This document shows positions 32,385-44,700 of a stretch of DNA of 64,000 bases, in pieces. A program made the translations under genes and the position numbers. The stretch's first letter is position 1. Each line of letters begins with the position of its first letter. The DNA lies in assembly GCA_905147135.1 (NCBI GenBank), contig LR990048.1, forward strand, positions 14,058,563-14,122,562, given 5' to 3'. This stretch comes from Blastobasis lacticolella. Its lineage: Eukaryota; Arthropoda; Insecta; Lepidoptera; Blastobasidae. The notes below the pieces were generated by a model that was given only the letters and a program-made list of their open reading frames with translations, was not told where the DNA came from and made no database searches.

Positions 32385-34170
32385 GGCAATACAGAGTTTA
32401 GTTCCTAAAATTGTGTGTTTCAATGGAAATTAATCATAAGTAAGTAAGGATCGACGTAGTTTAACTAAAGAAACTGAAATTCAAACAGAGTGAAGATCCT
32501 TGTGAGGATAAGTATCAAAACGTATTTTAAACAATCATTGTTACATGTTTTTACTGTACAATTTGTATTTAAATACATTCGTTGCAGCATATAAATTCTG
32601 TTCCGCAATTTGTAAATAATTTAGTGATAAGCAATCATGCCCTGCATACTTTGTTGGATTATTTAATCGTTGCAGATTGTTATGTTATATATTTATATCT
32701 GTAGAATTTCGAGGAACTATTCTAAAGTAACTTAAACCATTTTTTTATAATAGTGGGAGACAAACGATCACGCAGATTATCTGATGGTTCCTTATCTCAG
32801 GTAATTTGCCATCCATAGACATCAGAAACGCCAGAATTGCGATCCAGGGACTCCTGGGCGCGAATGCGTGAGCGGCTTTTGACGGGCGTTGTGGTTGTAT
32901 GCTCCTTTCTCAAGGCTTCAATTTCGTACCGACTCGGGTACACTCTGCATACAGCACGAGTGTGGTCGTTGCCGCAGGATGTTTTGTTGAAACGCTACTG
33001 TTACTTAATATTAGGGCGAGGCCGCACTACCAATGCGACCGACGGCGGCGACACGACGGTGATTTTGTGAAATCCAATTTTTTTTAAAGTTAGATGGTGG
33101 TCGCATTGCAAACCTATTTACGACGGTACAACATTTTTAACTCTTCGCAGTCGCCTAAGCAATGTGGCCACAATAAACAATAAGAAACTATTGCCTATAA
33201 CGTCTGCGATTATTAGATTTTACAATAATTCAGAACAGTAGCTTGACACTGCCTGTATGGGCAAGAGATTTGTAGAACAGGACCATGGGTTGGACCTGAT
33301 AATTTCATACTGGGTAGTCCTAACTGGAATCCAACAACACTGATAGTCTAGCTTTACGACAAAATTTGTTGTTCTTTCTTTATCGCGGTTATTCCGGATA
33401 GGTTTATCTTATTATCTTCATTAATCTTGGCGCTATATTGTGGGTTATTAGGTACATTGTTATCCGTTATCAGCACATTTCAGTGATGTCTAGTTACGAT
33501 TTTAAGTAATTTTTTGGATAAGCCTCCAGGCATTGAGTTGCTGGCCTTTCAGACATTCTGTTGCGCACGCCACGAACCTACTAAACCAGCAATGGATTAG
33601 AATAACAGCGTCCGGAGCGTGCGCAATCATTAGCCCAAGCTACTATTTTAGATCTGTAGGCTACAACATTGTTACATACTTTCATCAAAATTAGTTTATC
33701 AAATGATCAATTATGTTTATTTAATTGTTAATAAAATGATTGTTGAAATTTCTTTTAGAAATAAGCAGTGCCTGTTGTATCAGTTATATCTCTGTATTTC
33801 TTTATTGTGTGCAATAAATAGTTAAATAAATTAATAAATCATCAACGCTTTAGGGAAAATTGAGATTTCCCTAGGCATTTGAAAATATTGTCTAGATAGG
33901 TAGGCAGTTAATACAGCCTATTTAACGAGTGGGCTAATTTGTGGTAATTAGCAGAAACTCTTGAATTTTCATGGCTATATAGATAACGAAAGGTAACTTA
34001 TTGTGAAACGAGTGTATTAGGCATTTCTCAACACTTGCTCGTGAAGCGACCATTTTTGCACGTGCCTACTTTGGGTTCCGTAGTTAAACCAACCCTTACA
34101 GTTTCGTCATGTCCGTCTGACTATCTACCCGCGGTTTAACTCCAAACCTTAAATTGGTATAGTTTAGTAT
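32385..34170. other. No gene seen downstream of FucT-1
   Basis: Unassigned. 33005-33110 contains ACCAATGCGACCG and an inverted GGTCGCATTGC, a possible small MITE. Confidence 0.4.
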
Positions 34171-34180
34171 ACCATACCGA

Positions 34181-34528
34181 AGCGTCGGTGGACAAGTGGG
34201 TAAGGTATCCGAATTGTAAGCGAAAGGTACCGGGTTCGAATCCCACTGCGGCCATGTACCAATAACTCTTTTCTGGGTTATGTACATTAGTTAAACGCTT
34301 ACCAATGCTCTTAAGATGAGGGAAAACAGCGTTATGATATTGCGCATTCAGGCGACATAATGTGTAACCTTTATCCAATGTCAGGTACCCCTGGTAACTG
34401 GGTCACGAAGGTCAAATAGCAGTCGCTCCACTGTAATTATCTGATCTGCCAAATTCTGGGTAATGGTCAAGGCGGACCCCAGGCCCTCGTGCGCGTGAAC
34501 ACAAACGGGACATTAACGCCAAGATGGT
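34181..34528 (+). repeat. SINE-1, full length
   Basis: The head AGCGTCGGTGG, B box GGTTCGAATCC, body and 3' end CATTAACGCCAAGATGG are all present. This is the best full-length reference copy in the window. Confidence 0.85.
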
Positions 34529-34714
34529 TAGAATAGCTAGGTTGTAAAACTCGTACCTAAAAAAAAAAAAATAGGAATAGAAATAGAAACCTACATACCT
34601 ATTAATAACGCCGACAAATTTTTAATATACTGTATATAACAATGAAGTAAAATATTTACAGTCACAATACAAATATATCTATATACATATACCTACCACT
34701 ACATATATATCTTA

Positions 34715-34941
34715 TCTAATATATAAAATTCTCGTGTCACAGTTTTCGTTGCCATACTCCTCCGAAACGGCTTGACCGATTTTGATGAAATTTTTTGTGC
34801 TTATCCGGTATCTATGAGAATCGGCCAACATCTATTTTTCATCCCCCTAAATGTTAGGGGTAGTCCAACCCTAAATTTTTTTTTTATTTTTTAGTCAAGA
34901 AATTATTTATATGGCAAAACAACGTTTGCCGGGTCAGCTAG
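34715..34941 (+). mobile_element. Non-autonomous Helitron-like element
   Basis: Begins TCTAATATATAAAATTCTCG and ends GCCGGGTCAGCTAG followed by T. It is inserted between A and T, has no target duplication and ends in CTAG. Internal CGATTTTGATGAAA is shared with the copy at 44604. Confidence 0.6.
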
Positions 34942-34944
34942 TAT

Positions 34945-35895
34945 TATATATATTCGCTTTTTATAATAGAATCCTTTAAAACTTCCTTAAAATATAAGTA
35001 GGTACTCCAACCTACCTTTTTCTGGGTATCTCCTAGTTTAGCGATCCGTTACCGAAATATTTAGCTAAAAAAGCAGCCCCGTCTGATAGATACTGAAATT
35101 TTTTGGCAAAAGGCTGAATTAGGTGAATTAGGTTAAAGGCTAGGCAAATTTTTTATTAATTCGTACAATTAGGCTACGCATAACAAAGGTGCAATAAGTT
35201 TGTGCTCTAGCTTGGTGCTATTCTGCTGGATACCACACGGTCAATTGATACAGCCTTGATGTGCACAGTACATCAACGCAAAAATTATCGCGAAATTACA
35301 TTATTATTACATCCTCAAATTGTTTACTATGGGCTGGATTTTATATCTAATGTCATAACCTTCACATCTTGTATATATTTGTGTATACAAGATCACGCCC
35401 TAACTTACGCCCGCACGCACTACCATCGATCGAGTGCCACAAGCTACGGTCTTGACACACCTCTTTTGTCTTTTCCACAAGTTCCACATTCATACATCTC
35501 AAGGTCATTTATTTGGTCAGTTTAAATGTCCATCAAAGGTGCCGACCCTTCCATTCACGCACATACCTGTATACATTTTGTATACGTTACAAGTACTAGT
35601 TTGAGTTTTAAAGATATTGCCTGCAAATTCACTTGAAACCGCTACCCAGCTATGAAACAGCTAACCAATAACAGCACACCAGCACAGCCGAATCGATAAT
35701 AAATATAAGCGTTATCATAAAGAGAACGACTATCTACACTATGTGTAATGCAAATAACATGAAGTCATCCTCGATTGATAGTTTTGATACCCACGAGTTA
35801 TGTTATTAATTTTATTGTAAATACTTAGTAAAGTTGAATTACGAGTACATTGTATTTGATTAACTGATTGAATCTACTAGCTGCTAGCTGCAAAA
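34945..35895. other. No gene seen; Family A end fragment
   Basis: 35209-35243 (GCTTGGTGCTATTCTGCTGG, CCACACGGTC) is a terminal piece of Family A. The rest is unassigned. Confidence 0.45.
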
Positions 35896-35899
35896 CCTC

Positions 35900-36240
35900 A
35901 AGCATCGTAGGGTGGCGCGTCTGTGGGTCTTCTCCAGGTTACATTTCGGAGAGTATGCAAAGCAGTTGCATGACTTCTTTCCGCTGGCACCTTTCTGCCA
36001 TCGGCAGACACGATCCGGGCGAGCGCTTCATCCTTATGTCGTGGATCTTCCAACTATCCGCATGAGCCGCTTTGGCTCGACCTTTATAATGCGTACGGCT
36101 AAGGAATGGAACACGTTGTCTGCGAATGTGTTCCCTGATCAATATAATCTGGACGCCTTCAAGGCTAGAGTGAATAGGCTGTTCAGGCAAGACGGGCATG
36201 CTCTATCTTCGGCTGCATCGTCACTTACCAACAGGTGAGA
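35900..36240 (+). mobile_element. Jockey/R1-like LINE 3' end
   Basis: The frame 35912-36238 carries [28 protein letters not shown] and [10 protein letters not shown], the usual C-terminus of this LINE group. It is 5'-truncated. Confidence 0.8.
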
Positions 36241-36309
36241 TGGCGGTCAAATGCCTGTCTAATCAAAAATATAAAAAAAATGCTAATTGTACAATACCTA
36301 CTCGTATTT

Positions 36310-36540
36310 TGTCTGTGAATCGTGATTGCGAAGCTGAATTTCCAACATTTCTTGCTCCACTTCGCCTGGTCTTCAGCATCCTCCCGTCGAAAGCTGTTGG
36401 CTCTCGCATCCGACTCGGAAATGGCAATCCACAGCCGGATCTCTTTCCTGATAGCGGCTGGTTTAGACACTTTTTTCCACCAAATTTCTGGAGCTTACGC
36501 AGCACGTGGCCAAACGTGGCACGTGGTGGTTCTCTTCAAT
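36310..36540 (-). mobile_element. Possible LINE C-terminal fragment
   Basis: The minus strand reads SESDARANSFRREDAEDQAK with neighbouring basic residues, like the tail of some RTE-type elements. Weak evidence. Confidence 0.3.
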
Positions 36541-36544
36541 CTTA

Positions 36545-38420
36545 ATCTATGATGTTTCTCACGCCAATGCTGCCAAGGATGTACTCGTTGTAACAGACAA
36601 AATTTATTATTAAAATCTGTATCATCCCACTGAACAAACTTCCCACTTAAATCTTACAATAATTGGAGTAAATAACATGGAGTAATCTTTCGTTTATTCT
36701 TAGTTGAGTATAACGTATCGTTACCATAACGAATATAACAAGCGATAAGTATAAAATTTGTTGAGTAATTAACTCTTCTGTTGTATCTAGACCATGTCGT
36801 TCGTTACAAGTGCTCATTTCAGAGTAGGTACTGATCAACACTGATTAGAAATGGCTTATCAAGGTTTGTTGAATGCACTTGTCTGGCTCACTCCTCTGGT
36901 AATGACACTTTATGTGCGATTTTGTTAGATATTACGTCGTATTTCATCAGATGGTAGGACACTGTCAAGCCTACCACGAGTCCGCCTGGGTGAGTAACAC
37001 CGCCTTATCTATTTCTGCCGAAAAGTAATAATGCTTGTATTGTTGTGTTCCGGTTTGGTGAATTTTGTTATCACGAAGTATGAAACTCAATGTAATCCTT
37101 GAATGGCACACAATGACATATCCACCCCTTTTCGGTCTCTGATAACGTCAGGATTCACACGTGACACGATTACATCATCATCACTATCACTACATATTAT
37201 AAAATAAAGTCCGAAGCCACGTCTATCCGTCTGTCTGTTTCCCGATAAACTCAAAAATACCCGAACGGGTTTTCATGCAGTTTTCACCAATACACAAAGT
37301 GGTTCACAAGGAAGATTTATGTGTATAATACATGCATATTACAATAGAGTAACCCCGAGAAAACTCTAGTAAAAAATAAAGATGCAGTAAATTTTTTTGT
37401 TTCTCTTTACTCTAACTTCGATCTCTAAACATACTTACTTTCCTTATACAATCGTTAGTAATCGAATCTGAATTCGAATCTGATTACTCTTTCATTATCC
37501 TTCCAATTAATGTAAATCATACGTACCAATGTACCCAGTCGTACAATCAACAGACTACGTGTAAATTATCAAAATGACTTCATCCGTTTATTAGTTACTA
37601 GGGCACTATACACAAAAAGACATACATACATACAACCCCTCCTAGGGCTGCAACAAAATACACCTTGTGTGACCTTATTTCGCCTGAGGTAATAAAAAAA
37701 ATTTCAAAATATAGTAAAGAACTGCGTAATATGTGGTGATCTTCAGACAGGCAGCTTATAAACCAGTTGAACAAATAAAACTGTGCAATTTGTTAAAGAC
37801 ATATTCATGTAAACATTGTAGAACTCTCAAAGAGTGTTTCATAAGTAGAATATCATTGAAATTATCTGTCTATAAAATGAAGTTTACTTTCGTATTCAAT
37901 GTACGTAGTACTTACCTATGTTGTTATCGGTATGCAATACCTATTCTTAAAACTTTTGGATTCTTGATACCTAGAATTATAAACTTAGATATATTATAAA
38001 CTTAAATAGATAAATTTTTCTAAGGATTTGTCGATGAAAGCATCTGACCGTAACTCGTGGAAGATGTACAGGGAGGCCTTTGCCCTGAATAGGGCCAGAA
38101 AAACAAAAGAAAGGTTCTCTTACTGATAGAAGTAAGATAGCGAATTAGGCTCTAACGCACTGATTTAAACAGCGCCGCCAGTCACCGGGTCAGATGAGGT
38201 TGTGGTACTGTATCATGCTCATCTTTAAAGTTATTTTATAGTGCAACAGAATTGACATTGACAAAACATGTCGACTTCGTTTCACTTAGTTCCAGCTTAG
38301 GCTACCGGGTCATATAAGTTGGCTATGCTTACATTAACCAGCTCTTCTTTTCCCGTGTGTCGTACAAGATGACTAACATCTAAGAGGCTAATCAGTTATA
38401 GATCGATATTTGGTCGTAAA
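36545..38420. other. No gene seen; one dispersed repeat
   Basis: 37195-37330 (CCGTCTGTCTGTTTCCC, CGGGTTTTCATGCAG, AGTGGTTCACAAG) is a common interspersed type. The 88-codon frame at 37733-37999 has no supporting feature. Confidence 0.4.
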
Positions 38421-38432
38421 TACATCGCCCGC

Positions 38433-38684
38433 ATACATGTGGTGTGTGGTGCCGCCACCTCAAAGAATAGCACCACTCCATCTCTTCCCGTGGGTGTCGT
38501 AAGAGGCGACTAAGGGACAAATCCGAAAGGTGGGCAGCAGCTTCTTTCTGGGTAGATTTACATCAACTGCACTGCGATCTCCAACCCGCCTGCCAAGCGT
38601 GGAGATTATGGCAATGACCTCCCCTTTCGTGGGAGAGGCCCGAAGTCCTGCAGTGGACTGTTATGGGCTGTGATGATGATGATG
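38433..38684 (+). mobile_element. Family A retroposon, CCACCTCAAAG subfamily, 11-bp target duplication
   Basis: ACATCGCCCGC at 38422-38432 repeats at 38685-38695. The tail is GATGATGATGATG. This shows that both Family A subfamilies moved by retroposition. Confidence 0.9.
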
Positions 38685-38919
38685 ACATCGCCCGCGGTGA
38701 GGCATGCCGGAGGGGCCTAACGCGGGGGCGTGGGGAATGGAGCTCAATTTTTTTCCAAGAAACGTCGTGAAACGTGAAAATGCTCCTTGGTCCTAGAAAT
38801 GCTCACTGCCCGCGCCCGCGCCCCGCGTTAATCACTGTAACATCACCCTCCCACCAACTTCTTGCCGCAGGTGTATCAGCCATGTGGTGAAGCATGCCGT
38901 TCACTGTAACTAAGTAAAT

Positions 38920-40215
38920 AGGAACTCCGAGAGAGAGGTAGGGCATGGTGGGATATCCCACCCGAATCGGAGGCTAAGGCCCTACCGCCCGCCGCGCCAC
39001 CAGACCACATACTTGCCAGACTACGTGGCAGTTATGACAGCCTCTTTGCCTATTTGCTGCCAGAGCAACGTTTCCCCTTCAAACTTTTAATTACCCCCCA
39101 AATATAGCCACAAAGAAAAAAAGGAATACAATTTTAATCCCATCCACTCTGAAGGTGGACTTTTGCAACATTAGGGGTCTCCATAGCAATATAAAAGCAG
39201 TCCATGAACATCTCGAGTCTACGCAGCCAGCCCTTCTTTTTCTGATGGAGACACAGATATCCTGACCGGCTGATACACCTTGAAGACAGGAACCTGTCGA
39301 TTATGTGATTATTTTATACGGGTCGTCCCAATATCCCTCGTGCCATAGTGGAGGAAAGTCGCGAAGTACTTGTGTCTAAAATCGAGAGTACTTTATCTAG
39401 AATCTCCGATTAGGAACGACTAAATCTAGTCCAATTCAACCCCACTAAGACACAAGTATGCGCGTTCACCGACAAGAAAACTCCATTCTTTGTAGCTCCT
39501 CAGTTCCAGGATCCACCGCTTGTCATCTCTAAGAGCATACATATCCTAGGTGTCGACATCTCCAGTGACGTCCAGTTTTGCATTCATCTGAAGAAAAGGT
39601 CAAGCTCGCATCTAAAAAGCTGGGTGTGCTTAAAAGGTCAAAGCAATTCTTCCGGGGCAACGACTTCTCCTTTACAAGGCTCAGGCAATGGGGCCCAGAC
39701 CCCATTTGGAGTATTGCTGTCATCTATGGGCTCCCGCACGGCATATCAGCTTGGTCCTTGTGACTCGATCCAAAAGCGCGCGGTGAGAATTGTCGATGAT
39801 ACCATGCTGACAAGTGATTTCGCCTCCCTTTGTGCGGTTTACCGCTTGTACAACGGTGTATTTTCTGAAGAACTGTTTGACATGATGCCTACAGCTACAT
39901 TCTATCATCGCACCGCTCGCCACCGTCAGGGAGTTCATCCTCAAACCTTGGAGCCAAATTGGTCGCAAACTGTGCGGTTCCAAAGGAACTTTCTCCCAAG
40001 TACACTAAGATTGTGGAATGAACTACCTGGAGAGGTTTTCCCTGGAGAGTACAACATGGAGTTCTTTAAGAAAGGGGTTAAAAGGTTTTTACAGGGTCGG
40101 CAACGCGTGGGTGATGCCCCTGGTATTGCAAACGCCCATAGGCTGCGGTGACTGCTTACCATCAGGCAGGCCGTAAGCTTGTTTGCCACTAAGGGGTATA
40201 AAAACAAAAAAAAAA
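38920..40215 (+). mobile_element. Internally deleted Jockey/CR1-like LINE
   Basis: 39165-39260 encodes the start of the endonuclease domain (VDFCNIRGLHSNIKAV, PALLFLMETQ). Soon after, the frame jumps to the reverse transcriptase C-terminal part (about 39380 on; FNPTKTQVCAF, LGVDISSDVQF). The 175-codon tail frame 39624-40151 contains RTARHRQGVHP and LRLWNELPGEVFPG. It ends in an A-rich tail at about 40199-40215. The whole palm domain is missing. Confidence 0.8.
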
Positions 40216-40239
40216 CTCCTTATAGACTAGAAAATAGGC

Positions 40240-40315
40240 AGCGGCGTTTTCTGTTGTGAAGCTATTTCCAGTACTTCCATCTCATATACGCCTGGCATGC
40301 GTGGAGGTTGGCTGT
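40240..40315 (+). repeat. Family A internal fragment
   Basis: GAAAATAGGCAGCGGCGTTT and CCTGGCATGCGTGGAGG match the middle of Family A, diverged. Confidence 0.5.
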
Positions 40316-40356
40316 GCAAGAAAATATATAAAACTTAACTTTTTTAATTCTTAGCC

Positions 40357-40462
40357 GGCTTGCACGAATTTATTAACCACATTTAAGAATTACGTTTAAC
40401 GTCGTTTTGTATACAATATTGTGTGTATTAGCTTAGATGCGATTACGATTTGGTGCAAGCCA
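40357..40462. mobile_element. ~106-bp MITE, related to 30591
   Basis: GGCTTGCACGAA at the left is inverted as TTTGGTGCAAGCC at the right. Confidence 0.7.
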
Positions 40463-40756
40463 CCCTTAGACCACTTTGGCCACGTAGTCCGACTGCTTTG
40501 TCCGACTAGTCGGACGACGTGGAGTTATTTTTCCTGTTGGTAAATTGAACTGCATGGAATCGCAATTCGGTCTGGACTACTTTATTCCTGCTAGACCCTC
40601 TATCAATCATACTTACATCAGATATTTTGTAACTACGAATAAATATAAAGGTAATGTTTATTTTGTATAAAAAAATATTTTATGAATGATGACCGACTGC
40701 TGGAAATAGGCCACCCAAATGAGTGCCACTCCGTTCTAGACTTAATAATATAATAT

Positions 40757-40985
40757 AAGTACTAGCTTTTGCCCGCGACTTCATCTGCGTTTTTTTGCCG
40801 TTGTCATATAGGTATATGGCGTCGTTCCACTCAAAATATATTAAACGGATTTTCATGCGGTTTCCAACAATAGATAGAGTGATTCACGGAGACGGTTTTT
40901 GCGATAATAAAAAACCCAAACCAAAAGACTATCAAGAACTATCAAAGTTATATTTCTTTAAAGCGTTAGTAGGTATCAGAAGCTA
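40757..40985. repeat. Helitron-like repeat
   Basis: Starts GTACTAGCTTTTGCCCGCGA, then AAACGGATTTTCATGCGG and GAGTGATTCACGGAG. It matches the families at 37195 and 54578. The 63-codon frame inside is incidental. Confidence 0.5.
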
Positions 40986-40999
40986 ATAACGACTAGGAG

Positions 41000-41730
41000 A
41001 AGAAATAAAATGTTGATAGATATATTTTAAAAATACATTTTATTCTTCATCGTCCCTCAGTTTGTACGAGATGCGTCCATGTGATTTTACTTACTTTTTC
41101 ACATTTCTAATATCGTTGGCAAAGCGAATTCACCAAAAATCAAGATCTTTACATGTGGATCCTGAGTCTGGTTGAACAATTTCAAGAGCTAATGGGAGAC
41201 TTTCCGAGATCCGATTAAAAAGAAAAAATAGTTCAAATAATTTTAATAGATGGCGTTGATTAGACACGAATCCCAAAAATAAATCTAAACGAGACCGTAA
41301 GATGTGTAAAAATGTAAAAATTTTGCGCTATCTTTCCAGAAAAAGTACTAAGAAAAGTACATGTTTTCACGAAACACCTTTCCGAGTAACTTAGGTTACC
41401 AAATTCAATACTTGAAAATCCTATCTAAGCAGCGCCATCTAGTAAGGCACACCGAACTACACATTTTAGTTTTTAAAGTAGCTGTTTGAAAATCTCCCAT
41501 TGGCACGCCTTGAACATATTATTATATTCTTACTTAGTCACTCAATACAAAATGTATACCTAATTATAAAAATATATTTACTTATACATCCTCACTCACT
41601 TTGTACGAGATTTTAGTCTTTTCTTAGTATCGATAACAACAATGCATTTCACATCGCTCCTTCAAATAATTATGAAAATAATACCTAATTGAGGCACACA
41701 TTAAAACACACTGCTGTCATATGTTGCACT
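41000..41730. other. Spacer downstream of FucT-2
   Basis: No gene seen; AT-rich. The FucT-2 3' untranslated region should lie in 41730 and below. Confidence 0.4.
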
Positions 41731-41733
41731 ATT

Positions 41734-44700
41734 TCACGTATTTCTCATTCCAGAACATCTATTAGGTGGATCCCACCATTTTCTGAAATCCTGGTACACT
41801 GTCCTCTCGTTCACTCTCTTTTCATCATTAAGAATAGTACACATTCCGCAATAGTCATCAGTCTCCACGGACTCTGACCTCCTGTGATAGCTGTAGTGAT
41901 TCCTCCATTTGAAGTACTCGGTGTATTTCTCTGGATCCCGAATTAGCTCATGCATTTTCGCAGCCAATCTTTCAACCCCAAGCTCCCTCGCATTCAGATA
42001 TATTCCATCCGGCATAAATCTGTAACAAACATTATTTGTTAGCTATTCAATCATTTCCTGTTATTATAAATGCGAACATTTGTAAAGATGTTTCAATGTT
42101 TGTTACTCCTACACGCAAAAACTATTGAACGGATGTTGATGAAAGGTAGTTATGTAGCTTATAGCGCAAAATAGGTCATTTGTAAACGCGACCACTTATT
42201 ATCAGGTATCTGAAATCCGTGCAGCCGGAGGAGTCTACCTGGGCGATTACCACCACCTTATCTATTTCTGTCGCCAGGCAACAAGGATTAGATATTAGTT
42301 AATACAGTGACAACGCATTAATATACTGTTCAGCATTTTTGTGACATGAAATCCTAAATGGACTCATAGATATTATGGGCGACATTTACCTACCGCTTTA
42401 CATCAGGTGGATCTGTCTGCTCGTTTGTAAGTGAGTACAATATTTATTTTTAAGAATGGATGCCTACTTCATTTCTGGCTTCAGATAATCCTTGCCATAT
42501 GGTCACCTAAGCGGAATATAAGCAAAGGTGTGTTATGACTTGCTCGGGCTTCTGCACGAATGTTCCATACTGTCTACTTTCGGAAGACAGCGACTTAACC
42601 TAGCGTCTAGAGTTTGGGCTGTCTCCGGATTGTACGTGCGTGGTAGCTAAGTTGATATGCTGCTTTCTATATTTCCGACATTTATTGGTCTGCCACCTAT
42701 TATTACTTACGAATGGTTTATCATCTATCTCGTGGTGGGCGTTCTACGGCTGCTGGTACATGTTTTTCCTATTGCTAATTATTACTTTATTATTATTACT
42801 ATTTATTTTCAGTTTAATGGGCTCTTTTTTCCGCACTTGAACTCAAATTTGGTCCTTTGTACGTAGTTAGGGAATGCTAATTTAGCCAGCCCAGCTCCCC
42901 CAGAAGTCCAGCAGTCTGCTGCCATAGTAAATTTTGTAGAAAATAAAAAATACTTTCCAATGACATATTGCTCAACATTATTGGTAATATAGGCTGGTCC
43001 TTTACACAAAGATAATTAAATATAAATTAATTTGTTGAAAAAAATAGTTTTATATTTTTTATTTTTTCCTAATTAAAGAAAGACCTATTTTATGATGCCG
43101 GTGAGTAGCAGTCCTAAACTGTTTGTCCACTTTGTCCAGAGGCTAAGGCATCCTGTATACGCCTCCAAGCAAACAAATGAAGCCTTTGTAACATTTGGGC
43201 GGCGGATAATAGGATCCAAATCAAGATAAAAAAAAATATTTTTAAAATTGCAAAATTGGGGATTCGATTCCCCACGGGCGTAGCCAGGTTTTTGTTTTGG
43301 GGGGGTTCCAGATCAAGACATTATTTGATGATTCGTACCCCCGCCCCCCTTTCACCCCAGGGATAACTGTAACAAAAGTAACCAAATTCACATAATTTAG
43401 GATTTTGTCTCAAAAGACCCGGGGTGAACATGATAAATATAACATAAACCACGGTATGAATATTTATAAAAAGAGCCAGCGCGCTGAATTCGAAAATGTA
43501 TGGTATCTTAAAATCCGAATTGATTATACAGCGCGGGTAATGTATACCTACATAAAAAAATTAGCGAGCGCAGCGAGCTCGAAATTTTTCCAATTTTGGC
43601 TCAATTGACTCTGGATGAACTACTGGACTAAATATGTGCGCAGCGAGCTCGGCTCGGACTTTTTAGCATATCTACATATTAGCTCTTTACATCCGAATGA
43701 AACACGCGGCGCGATTCGTGTAAATATTTAATCAATGAGCGAGCGTAGCGAGCTTGAAATGTTTCGAATTTTGGCTGTAAAAATCCGGATTGACCGGTGT
43801 GAAATGATTTCGGGGGGGTTTGAACCCCCTGAACCTTGAACCCGCTCGGTACGCCTATGCGATTCCCGGCCGTGCAGAAATTGAAATGATTAATTTTAAT
43901 TTCTGTAACGGGTCTGGATGTAGTATGTATAATAAGTACCTATGTATTAAAAAAGTAGTAAATAATTAGTTTATCAGTTATCTAACACCCATAACACAAG
44001 CTTCGCTGGGGCTAGATGGTGCTCAGTAAATTTATCCAATCAAATTTATTTATTTAAAAAAAAACAAATTTCTTATAAGTAAGTAGCTCTTAAACCTTAG
44101 TTGTCTCCTTGGTGTCATCCAAATTTTAGGGATTGTTAGTGAGCGTTTTTGTAAAAATTGTTAGTTGCGCTTTTTTCTCTTATGACGGCAGTATTTATTT
44201 AGATTAAGTTTCCTTGTTAGGCCCATAGTAACGTGACGTAATGTTCCTAATGGTGACGTAATATAGGACGAAGTGTTTCGCCTGAATATCTCATGATTCT
44301 GTTATGGACGAAAATATCTACCGCAATTGTCGGTCAGGTAACTGAACGTGTAACCATGATCCAATCTTGGCAGGTTCCCCTGGTAGTAGGGTCACGAAGG
44401 TCAGATGGTAGTTGCTCCACTGTAATGATCTGATCTGCCAAATCCTGGATTATGATCCAGGGTTCGCCTTGACCATGGTCAAGGCGGATCCCGGGCCCTC
44501 GCGCGCTAGAGCACAAACGGGATATTAACGCCAAGATGATTATTATTATATGTACTGCAATTTTCCTTAAAGGTATGCCATTGTAATAGAATATTATAGA
44601 ACTACTAGTGGACCCGGCGCGACTTCGTTCGCGTAGCGTTCTAACCCTACACCTGCCCTACACCTACCGTACACCTACCCTACACCTACCCTACACCTAC

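Noticed and set aside
35256..35525. 89-codon frame
   Set aside because: Begins next to a Family A fragment and has no motif or splice support.
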